Shown here in pieces: positions 13,223-20,758 of a stretch of DNA of 33,770 nucleotides. The stretch lies in assembly GCA_045585955.1 (NCBI GenBank), contig JAZMZK010000033.1:1-33770 (forward strand). The letters are read 5' to 3'. A program made the translations under genes and the position numbers. The notes under the pieces were generated by a model, which did not search any database, had not been told where the DNA came from, and was given only the letters and a program-made list of their open reading frames with translations. The DNA is from SIG78 sp045585955. GTDB taxonomy: Bacteria; Verrucomicrobiota; Lentisphaeria; Victivallales; Victivallaceae. The stretch's first letter is position 1; the number at the start of each line of letters is the position of its first letter.

Positions 13223-16200
13223 TTATTTGATTACCTTGAAGGTTTTGCTTATCTTTTTGCCGCTGGCACAGTGGGTTATTACTGCCTGCCAGCTGCCGGG
13301 TTCGGCATTGTAGGGGATCTGGAATGTGAACTTGCCTTCGGGGGTGGCAAAGCAGCTGTTCAAGCTGTATTCCCTGGCAACTTTGCCGTTGGGTTTTACT
13401 ACCTCCAAACGGTAGACTGTGCGGCTCTTTGCCCCATTGGCTTGACAGTTTACATTGACCATGCTGCCAGCCTTTACGGTGGCGGGTATGGTTGCATCTA
13501 CACCGGTAACTTCGGCGGGCAGAATGGCAAAGAGCTGACCGTAACCGGCGGCGGCTTTGATTTTAAAGCTGTTGCCCTTCGTGATCTTTTTACCCTCTCT
13601 GACATCGTAAATCACACCGGAAACCGGCAGTTTTATATTGAATACCGGGGTGTTGGGGGCATTGTTATTGATCTTGCCTTTTTGCATAGAACTGCTGTGC
13701 CGGACAATGGCAAAGTAATAATTTTCTCCGGCTTTTTTAAGAATACTCTGACTGGAAACTTGGCGGTTGTTTTTGTCGGTAACTATTGCATGGCTCACGG
13801 CTCCGCTTTCGCTTGCAACTTTGCTTACCAGTTTACGCATGGCTATACAGTACGCTTCGCTGCCGCTGGCTGCGGTGGCAGTTTCGCCGCCCACGCCGCC
13901 GATGTTCAGCGACTGGTAGCTGGTGAGCATAACATTGAAAAGTACACCTTTGCCCTTGCCGCATTTAGTGACTTTTACCGTGCCCAGAGCCGGTTCGGCA
14001 ACATTGAATCTGCCCTTGAGAACAGAGCCTTTAAGATTCTGCATTTCCGGAGCCAGTTTGCCGGAATTGCCGGGGAAGAGTTTATCCAGCACCGTATTAT
14101 TGATGCGTTTGCCGTGCTGATCGTATCGACCGGGGAAAGCATCGGCAATAACGGTGCCGCCATTTTCGGCAAACTTCACGAGATTCTGCCGCTCTGCTTC
14201 GGAAAGAGCCAGCGAAAGCGGCAGAATTATTACTTTGTATTTGCTCAAATCAAAGTTGCTGTCGGCAAGGTTTTCGTAGGTTATGTATGCGGCGGTCAGC
14301 TTCAGATCCAGCAAAAGTGCTTCCCAGCCGGTCTGGGTGTTCTGCCACTCCGCCAGCCCCAGTCCGCCCGCCATAGCCGTAAAGACTGACGGCTGACTGT
14401 AAAGCACTGCCACTTGAGCATTGTTTTTATCGGCAGTAAGCATCAGTTTGGCGATGCCTTTTTTGAGCAGATTGAATTCTTCGCAATAGCTTTTCAGATT
14501 TTCCGAGGGCGAGCCGTCGCCGTTGTAGGCTGCTCCGTGCCAGTTCCAAACCATGTTGGCACCCTTGATCAGGTTGCTCCACTGGTAGGAACGCTGATAT
14601 ACATCATAGAGATGTGCTGCACTTACATAGCCGCCGCCCCATTGACCGGAAAGGGAGCCTTCCTTTTGCCACTGGTTGACCAATGTGGTCTGCACGCCGT
14701 TGTAATAAGCGGTACAGGAAAGGTGTTTCATAAGCTGTGCCCAGTCGTAACCGTAACCGGGAACCTGGGTGCCGGACATACCGACCTTGGCGCCGGGGAT
14801 ACCTTTTTGAATGATTTCGGCACGCTTGCCGATGTAATTATGACTCCAGACATTGACCATAAACATCTTGTGGTCAAGCCAGGGGGCAAGGTTGTCGCTG
14901 TTTTCCACCACATTACGCTGAACGGGTACTACATCCTCAAAACTGGCAAAATTGCTCTGCCAGACTTGGTTGAGTTTATCAATGGTTTGATAGGCTTTTT
15001 TCAAATAATCCCGGAATCCTTTCAAACAGTGTTCGCTGTAACAGACCGTGGAGCCCAGAAACATTTCGTCACCCAGCATGTGATACATACCTGAATAGTA
15101 ATTGAAGTAATTCTGCTTTGCAAGGCGGGCAAACTCTCGCTCGGATGCCGCAGTAACTGCCGGATCGCTGAAACATGGATCACGCACCGGATCGCTTGGC
15201 TTGTCGCCGCGGTAAATTTTTCCCCGGCTGCGGTCAAGCCCCACATGACCCAAATTGAGCATCATGGGGTACATATTCAAATTGACGATGTTCCGGAGTG
15301 TGCCTTCGCCGATATTGTCCCGTCGGGCGTCGCAGCTGATCAGATCAAAGCCCAGCTCCCGGAGCATCTTGCTCAACAGCAGTCTGCCGCCCCACATCCC
15401 GGCGTGGAGATCGGTGTGGTCAAGCTGTTTGCCGGTTACAGCAAATTCGCTCATGCTGTTGCCAATGATTTGACCGTTGCGTTGGATTTTAGCCAGCACC
15501 CGGTAGAGGAGGGTGTAAGGCGGTTTGAGTTCAATGGTAAAATCAGTATCAGCAGCGGGCTTTTCAGCAGTGTAAACGGTGCGGAAATCGCTGTCTTCTA
15601 CTGCAATGATCAACTTATCTCCGGCTTGGGTGCCGTTGACCCGGGCTTGAAACTTGACTTTATCGCCGAATTTGAAAGCACTATCGGCATTGGCAAATTT
15701 GATTTCCGCTTTTGCCGTGACCGGTATATCCAGCCTGATTGCCGAAGCGTCAAATACTTTGTCAGCACTATCCACCAGTTTGATGTGTGCCAGATTTATG
15801 CCGCCGGGCAGGGTGGGGAGCTTTACGGCAACACTCTGCTTTTTGCCGGTAAGTTGGATTTTTTGCTCAACTTTGCCGGTAACTTCCCGGAAGGGGTTTT
15901 TTAATTCAACAGCGATTTTGGCGTTTTGAGTCACCGGAGATTGCAACTCCAGCTCCAGCGTATTGCCTTTGAATGTGGCAGCGGCGATAGTGGGAGATTT
16001 TACCTTGCAGGCATCTTTGATCGCCTTGATAAGCGGCAGATAGCGGTATTCCCAAAAAGGATAATCTCTGCTGACATACGCCGGGGAGCGTCGGGCGACT
16101 GCATCTTTGGGCGTACTTGGCATATCGTTCAATACTGTGTAATTGGCATCGCTTAACACAAACTGATCGGCTTGGGCAAATTTCCGGATGTGTTTAGCTA

Positions 16201-18484
16201 CTGAACCTTTCTGCATAATGGGTATTTGCAGCCAATTTTTCGGCAGATTCATGCGTTTGCCCAAAAGTTTGTTGGGGATAAAGTCGCAGTTCAGGAAAAT
16301 TATGCGGGTGCCTTGGCTCTGGAGCTTGGCGATCTCGGCTGCCAGAGTGCCTTCTGTGTCAAACAGCTTGAAATCCACGCCCTGAATGATCGCCGCTTTC
16401 GGGGCACTTTTCAACGCCCGGAAGCGTTCCAAAGTATAGTTGGTCATCCGTTTGCCGTGGGTAATGCTGTGTACGCCGTAGATACCTTTGCCGCCTAAAT
16501 TTTCGATGGTGGGCAAAAGCGGTATAAAGGTGTATTTCAGGTCAAGCCGCTGGGCAAGTTCCACGATTTCCCGGCGGCTGGCATCTTCGTTGCTCTTGAT
16601 AATGGCACAGGCGTAAAGCAGTTCCGGCAGCTCAAACGCAGCAGGCTTGAACCACTTTTCGTGAGGCGTAACATATTCGTGAGAAATTTTTTCCAGCAAA
16701 GCCAGCGGAGTGTATCCGCTGTAAATAGCATCTTCCCGGGCAGTTTCCAATGCCGGTTTTGCTTTAAAGGAAAAGTCATCGGCAGTCAGCGATACATTAT
16801 CTATCCACATAATGTTTTCTTTACTGACAGGTGCCAGCTGATATGTTACCCGCAATCTTGCTGCATTATCTGGTACGCTGAAACTTTTGCTGATGCGTTT
16901 CCACCCGTGGGAGGCTTTGGCATTGTAATAAATGTTTTTGCTTTTGGCAATGGCTTTGCCGTCAGCGTCAAAGCAGTCATAGTAGGCAATAATGTATTTT
17001 TTGTCGAAGTTTTCGCACTTCAAATCGGCAGAAATGGTGTATTTGCGACCGGGTTCCGGCATGAAATACTGGCTGTACGCGGCGGTCCCGACTTTGCCCT
17101 CTTTTTGGATGCGTATGCCGTAAGAACCATCTTTGCCGGATTTTTCCCAGAATACAAGTTTGCGGTTCCGGGTATTTTCGTAATAGAGATCCCCGGCGGC
17201 AAAAGTTTTGTTTTTGTTGGGCTTTTCAAAGTTTCCGTTCCAGAAAAGCTCCGGCTGGTCGGCATTCAGCATTGGCGGGGCGGCAGGCGCATCCAAAGCT
17301 ATACGCACAGATAACTCTTTTTTGCCCAGCAGATAAAAGCTGGTTTTGCTCAATATATCATATACCTTGCCATCGGTTTCTTTGGTATACATTGCTCCTT
17401 TGGGGGCAATGCCGGGTACGGCAAAGAGCAATCGCCTGCTGCCGTCGGGCAGGGTGATAAGTTTGCTTGCCAGCGGGCGGTCGAGGTCGATGGATTTGTT
17501 GTTCACCACATAAGCGGCGGCTTGTTCGATCTTTTCATCAGCGGGTATATTTATGGCACGGATGGAGTCAAAATACTGGCGGTTTACCTTTACATCCACA
17601 TACCGTTTGGGTAACATCATGGTTGGATTGAGGGGAAGATTGTGGGGCAATTTGCTCAAATCCACGCTGTTGGAGCCGGTTATTTTGAATTCCGGTTTTT
17701 TCGCCATGCTTTTAATGTAGCCCCGGACATTGTTGTAATAGTAGGTTGTTACCGTAAAGCTGGCTTCAGCTCCGGGGGCAAGGTCAAATTCTTTAGTCAG
17801 AAGTTCCAAAGTACTGGCAGGTTTGCCCTCGATGTTGCCACACCAGCTGTAAGTTGCAGCACAAGCGTTGGCAGGAGTTACCGCCAGAATCATGCCGTTG
17901 GGGGCGCTTTTGCCGGAAACTCCGTACAATGCCACGCCGGGATTCATGTTCCACTCATCGCTTTTGGCTGATCCGGGGTGGGTGATTTCCTTTATTTTAC
18001 CCTTTTGCAGCTGCAAGATGGCGGCAGCTGCGTCGATATTCAGAAAAGTTTGCAGCCAGACCCCGGCTTTATGGGGCTGGATGTCAAAGTTTTTCAGCGT
18101 ATATTTGACCGTAAAATAGGGTTTGTTCCAGTCAAAAGTATATTTTTTGCTGAGCCGCAGCCAGTCAAAATTGGATACGCCTTTGGCGGTCAGGGTTATA
18201 TCCGCCGTTTTGCGGTGCTTGTAGTTGCTGCTTGCCACCGAAAAATCGTGATTGCCGAACTTTTCGATCAGCATTTTGCCGTCAACTACGGTGTAGAGCC
18301 GTTCCGTATAACTGGAAGTACCGTTATAAAGCAGCGATTTTTTTTGAATGTTCTTTAATTCAGTTACCGCCCCGCCTTTCAGGTCGATACCAACGGTGAA
18401 CTGCCCGTTGTTGGTGGTGTAGTCAGCCGCATTCAGCATGATCGCCGAAGCTGCCAGAACTGCACTTGTCAAAAATTGTTTCAT
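13223..18484 (-). CDS. Giant secreted GH42-like glycoside hydrolase with CBM-like domain
   Basis: A signal peptide (MKQFLTSAVLAASAIMLNAA) begins this 1753-residue protein. In order it shows a beta-sandwich region (about 25-270), a jelly-roll segment like a CBM4/9 carbohydrate-binding module (about 425-575, ending in IMWIDNVSL), a linker domain, then a GH42-like TIM barrel from about 1020. There HMLGDEM holds a likely acid/base E1140 and the CYSEHCLKGFRDYLKKAY segment is typical of GH42. A GATase-like trimerisation region (about 1360-1560) and C-terminal beta domains follow. Family, nucleophile and substrate are uncertain; a beta-galactosidase-like activity on host or plant glycans is inferred. 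AGAGAGG precedes the ATG, 25 bp after the regulator gene. Confidence 0.75.
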   Translation of the reverse strand: MKQFLTSAVLAASAIMLNAADYTTNNGQFTVGIDLKGGAVTELKNIQKKSLLYNGTSSYTERLYTVVDGKMLIEKFGNHDFSVASSNYKHRKTADITLTAKGVSNFDWLRLSKKYTFDWNKPYFTVKYTLKNFDIQPHKAGVWLQTFLNIDAAAAILQLQKGKIKEITHPGSAKSDEWNMNPGVALYGVSGKSAPNGMILAVTPANACAATYSWCGNIEGKPASTLELLTKEFDLAPGAEASFTVTTYYYNNVRGYIKSMAKKPEFKITGSNSVDLSKLPHNLPLNPTMMLPKRYVDVKVNRQYFDSIRAINIPADEKIEQAAAYVVNNKSIDLDRPLASKLITLPDGSRRLLFAVPGIAPKGAMYTKETDGKVYDILSKTSFYLLGKKELSVRIALDAPAAPPMLNADQPELFWNGNFEKPNKNKTFAAGDLYYENTRNRKLVFWEKSGKDGSYGIRIQKEGKVGTAAYSQYFMPEPGRKYTISADLKCENFDKKYIIAYYDCFDADGKAIAKSKNIYYNAKASHGWKRISKSFSVPDNAARLRVTYQLAPVSKENIMWIDNVSLTADDFSFKAKPALETAREDAIYSGYTPLALLEKISHEYVTPHEKWFKPAAFELPELLYACAIIKSNEDASRREIVELAQRLDLKYTFIPLLPTIENLGGKGIYGVHSITHGKRMTNYTLERFRALKSAPKAAIIQGVDFKLFDTEGTLAAEIAKLQSQGTRIIFLNCDFIPNKLLGKRMNLPKNWLQIPIMQKGSVAKHIRKFAQADQFVLSDANYTVLNDMPSTPKDAVARRSPAYVSRDYPFWEYRYLPLIKAIKDACKVKSPTIAAATFKGNTLELELQSPVTQNAKIAVELKNPFREVTGKVEQKIQLTGKKQSVAVKLPTLPGGINLAHIKLVDSADKVFDASAIRLDIPVTAKAEIKFANADSAFKFGDKVKFQARVNGTQAGDKLIIAVEDSDFRTVYTAEKPAADTDFTIELKPPYTLLYRVLAKIQRNGQIIGNSMSEFAVTGKQLDHTDLHAGMWGGRLLLSKMLRELGFDLISCDARRDNIGEGTLRNIVNLNMYPMMLNLGHVGLDRSRGKIYRGDKPSDPVRDPCFSDPAVTAASEREFARLAKQNYFNYYSGMYHMLGDEMFLGSTVCYSEHCLKGFRDYLKKAYQTIDKLNQVWQSNFASFEDVVPVQRNVVENSDNLAPWLDHKMFMVNVWSHNYIGKRAEIIQKGIPGAKVGMSGTQVPGYGYDWAQLMKHLSCTAYYNGVQTTLVNQWQKEGSLSGQWGGGYVSAAHLYDVYQRSYQWSNLIKGANMVWNWHGAAYNGDGSPSENLKSYCEEFNLLKKGIAKLMLTADKNNAQVAVLYSQPSVFTAMAGGLGLAEWQNTQTGWEALLLDLKLTAAYITYENLADSNFDLSKYKVIILPLSLALSEAERQNLVKFAENGGTVIADAFPGRYDQHGKRINNTVLDKLFPGNSGKLAPEMQNLKGSVLKGRFNVAEPALGTVKVTKCGKGKGVLFNVMLTSYQSLNIGGVGGETATAASGSEAYCIAMRKLVSKVASESGAVSHAIVTDKNNRQVSSQSILKKAGENYYFAIVRHSSSMQKGKINNNAPNTPVFNIKLPVSGVIYDVREGKKITKGNSFKIKAAAGYGQLFAILPAEVTGVDATIPATVKAGSMVNVNCQANGAKSRTVYRLEVVKPNGKVAREYSLNSCFATPEGKFTFQIPYNAEPGSWQAVITHCASGKKISKTFKVIK

Positions 18485-18509
18485 TTTTTTATAACCTCTC
18501 TTTCCTATC

Positions 18510-19556
18510 TTAAATTTTTTGTAAATATTCTATATTATAGGGTATAAGCCGGTGAACTATGGGAGCCTCCGGCGAACGCATACGCTCCAGCAGCAAGGTG
18601 AATGCACTTTTTAGCAATTCATGTTTTTTTGCATTGGCAAATACCACATTATTGGGGGCAAACTCTTCGTTGAGTGTGCTTGCCACATGCACTATACGCA
18701 TGCAGCAGGGGTAATCGGGCACTGCCTGCTTATAGAGTTCCAGCCGCTGGGGGCTGTAACCGCCGTAATGGATCAATACTTCGGGCTTTTCCGGCATGGC
18801 GGCAAGTTTTTTCAGATAATTTACTGCATTTTCTTCCCAAGTCAAATCATCCTGATGGCGAAAATTATCGCAACTCAACACTTCCAGAGCCAACTGGCGT
18901 TTGATCTTTTTCCACATCTTATGCAAAAGCTGGTTGTAGCCTTCAGCCATACTGGGAAAGAGCAATGCTATTTTCCGGTAACCGGCGGCTTTCAGATCGC
19001 TTGCCAGCTGCATTACCGCAGTTTCGGTATCAAAGTTCACATAATCCATATCCGGATAAAGGGGCAACCGTGAAATGGAAACAAAAGGTATCTTGCGATC
19101 GGCAAGTCTTTGAGCTAATGTTTCCGTAATGGAACGGGCGTCGAAAATCAATCCGGCAAAGTTGGACATCTCCAGCTGATTTAAAAACTCCATGGAAGAT
19201 GAAAGCACCCGCATTACCACAAAGTGATAGCCGCTTTTTTCAAATTCAGCTATCAAAGGCTGTATAAAATCGTAGCTTTCCTGAAAATACTCATCGCTCC
19301 ATTTGCCGATAATAGCGATCACGCCTCCCGGCAGATTGTTGCGCAATATGTGTATACCGGCTCTGCCGTGATGTTCAATGATATTGTATGACCGTAAAAG
19401 CTGTAATGCGTTGGTCATGGTTTGTTTGGCTACATTGAAGCGGTCGGCAAGTATTTGTATGTGGTCAAGTTTATCAACATACTCCCCGCAGCGGATCGCC
19501 AACTCCAATTCCGCAGCTATACGCCGGTATTCAGCTTTTCCCGAGGCTTTACGCAT
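18510..19556 (-). CDS. GntR-type regulator with LacI-like sugar-binding domain
   Basis: From the ATG at 19556 the protein has 348 residues. An N-terminal winged-helix GntR domain (YRRIAAELELAIRCGEYVDKLDHIQILADRFNVAKQTMTNALQLLRSYNIIEHHGRAGIHI) is followed by a periplasmic-binding-protein-like domain (GGVIAIIGKWSDEYFQ..., YVNFDTETAVMQLASDLKAAGYRKIALLF), as in AraR-like repressors. The longer reading frame upstream overlaps the pseudopilin gene out of frame, so the start two bases after its stop is preferred. It sits between the pseudopilin and the GH42-like gene on the same strand and probably controls this operon in response to a sugar. The ligand is unknown. Confidence 0.85.
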   Translation of the reverse strand: MRKASGKAEYRRIAAELELAIRCGEYVDKLDHIQILADRFNVAKQTMTNALQLLRSYNIIEHHGRAGIHILRNNLPGGVIAIIGKWSDEYFQESYDFIQPLIAEFEKSGYHFVVMRVLSSSMEFLNQLEMSNFAGLIFDARSITETLAQRLADRKIPFVSISRLPLYPDMDYVNFDTETAVMQLASDLKAAGYRKIALLFPSMAEGYNQLLHKMWKKIKRQLALEVLSCDNFRHQDDLTWEENAVNYLKKLAAMPEKPEVLIHYGGYSPQRLELYKQAVPDYPCCMRIVHVASTLNEEFAPNNVVFANAKKHELLKSAFTLLLERMRSPEAPIVHRLIPYNIEYLQKI

Positions 19557-19558
19557 GA

Positions 19559-20434
19559 TCAATAGCGTTTGTAAGCATCGCCGCTGGTTGCTTTCGGATC
19601 CCAGAACGCAGCATAATAAACTGCGTTGCCATGCTTTTCCTGCCGGGGATAGGCATCTTTGCTCCATGTTTCCACATGCCAGTCGCCATGCAGCACATTG
19701 GCATACTGATTATGGCGGAACCCGATTTCAGCTTCCGTGGTTTTCCAGTGGATTGTCTGTGACCCTGAACCGGTTTTATTTTGTTCCGAGATTACCATAA
19801 GTATATCCGGAGAATTGACCGCCGAAACATTATACGGGGCAGAAAAACTCTTTCCGCCGATTTCCTTTTTGCCATTTGCTGTTATCTGGTCATTTTGTGC
19901 ATAACCATACCTGCTGCCGGAAGCTGGCGGATCGTTTAATTCCGGACATTTGAATTTACTTTCCCGTATCGGGGTGGAGGCATCTTTTACATAATAGCCC
20001 CCAATACATGTATAGTTGTCTTTATAGCCGACATCTGTCGGCAGATATACCCCCAGATAACCTCCGTTGGTAACAGCATGACCATAGAATGGGTTGGCGG
20101 GTGTATTGTTGAATGTGGAGTTGACATTGAAGCAGTACCAGCCATCGTTGTCGTTGTGATACATTGCATAAGCAGTACCGACCTGCTTGAGGTTGCTTAT
20201 GCACTGACTGGCTTTCGCCCGTGCCCGTGCCGCAGAAAGTGCGGGCAAAAGCATTGCCGCTAAAATCGCAATGATGGCAATAACAACCAAAAGTTCTATC
20301 AAGGTGAAGCAGTACTGCTTCACCTGTCCATGGACAGGTGAAGACCCATCTTTGTTGCCATCAGCATGATTACAGCAAAGATGTGATCTTTTTACCAAAA
20401 GTTCGATCAAGGTGAATTTTTTTATTTTGTTCAT
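19559..20434 (-). CDS. Pseudopilin-like protein (H-X9-D type) with duplicated leader
   Basis: From the ATG at 20434 (AAAGGG about 8 bp upstream) the product has 291 residues. It starts MNKIKKFTLIELLV, then has a 28-residue hydrophilic insert, then a second FTLIELLVVIAIIAILAAMLLPAL followed by SAARARAKASQCISNLKQ. The second copy continues into the normal pilin helix. The C-terminal part has RHNQYANVLHGDWHV, a form of the H-X9-DG motif of type II secretion-like pseudopilins with W in place of G. Such proteins abound in Planctomycetes and Lentisphaerae. Residue -1 to the second motif is Cys, so which copy a prepilin peptidase uses is unclear. The gene begins the regulator-GH42 operon. Confidence 0.85.
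   Translation of the reverse strand: MNKIKKFTLIELLVKRSHLCCNHADGNKDGSSPVHGQVKQYCFTLIELLVVIAIIAILAAMLLPALSAARARAKASQCISNLKQVGTAYAMYHNDNDGWYCFNVNSTFNNTPANPFYGHAVTNGGYLGVYLPTDVGYKDNYTCIGGYYVKDASTPIRESKFKCPELNDPPASGSRYGYAQNDQITANGKKEIGGKSFSAPYNVSAVNSPDILMVISEQNKTGSGSQTIHWKTTEAEIGFRHNQYANVLHGDWHVETWSKDAYPRQEKHGNAVYYAAFWDPKATSGDAYKRY
20286..20416 (-). repeat. 108-bp in-frame cassette of interlocking palindromes in a pilin leader
   Basis: A 23-bp direct repeat (20286-20308 and 20394-20416, one mismatch) encodes FTLIELLV twice and frames a cassette with period 108 bp (36 codons). Inside are a perfect 24-bp palindrome (20302-20325), a perfect 26-bp palindrome (20318-20343) sharing CTTCACCT, and an 11-bp inverted repeat with one wobble (20347-20357 with 20373-20383). 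The middle arm can pair with the AGGTGAA copies at 20302, 20336 or 20410. A small mobile or recombining element is likely. Confidence 0.8.
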
Positions 20435-20610
20435 GACCATACCCTTTGTTAAGAAAACTTTTCGACTGTGTAACATTCCAACCTTATATTAACTATACAT
20501 GAAAAGTATTCTATATGCAACCCTGTGACGAGAGTTTTATCCCGGAAAAACGGCGTCAGGTCAGGAAATAAAATTGTTTGATTTTGCTCTTTTGAGCGTA
20601 AAACTGTTTT

Positions 20611-20675
20611 CTGAAAAATCAAAGCCGCCGAAACCTTGCGAGCCCGGCGGCTGGTAACAGCGAGAGATTTTTCAG
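20611..20675 (-). terminator. Compound inverted repeat after the GH31 gene
   Basis: CTGAAAAATC (20611-20620) and GATTTTTCAG (20666-20675) are perfect complements enclosing a G/C stem GCCGCCG/CGGCGGC (20624-20652). On the minus strand the inner stem is followed by TTTGATTTTT, so it may terminate GH31 transcription. The remainder of the 20435-20758 gap is A/T-rich and should hold the promoter of the pseudopilin operon; no gene is seen. Confidence 0.6.
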
Positions 20676-20758
20676 CTGTTGCTGGCAGCACTATCAGCTG
20701 AAAACGCTCTTTGCGCAGTATTGATTATATCATCAGTGATTTTTGAATTTACCTCATT

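Noticed and set aside
13271..18358. Several long plus-strand frames opposite the giant GH gene
   Set aside because: They have no ribosome sites or recognisable domains and mirror the codon structure of the coding strand; treated as shadows.
19557..19667. N-terminal extension of the GntR-type regulator
   Set aside because: The extra 37 codons overlap the end of the pseudopilin gene in another frame and do not resemble a regulator N terminus; the ATG at 19556 fits operon spacing.
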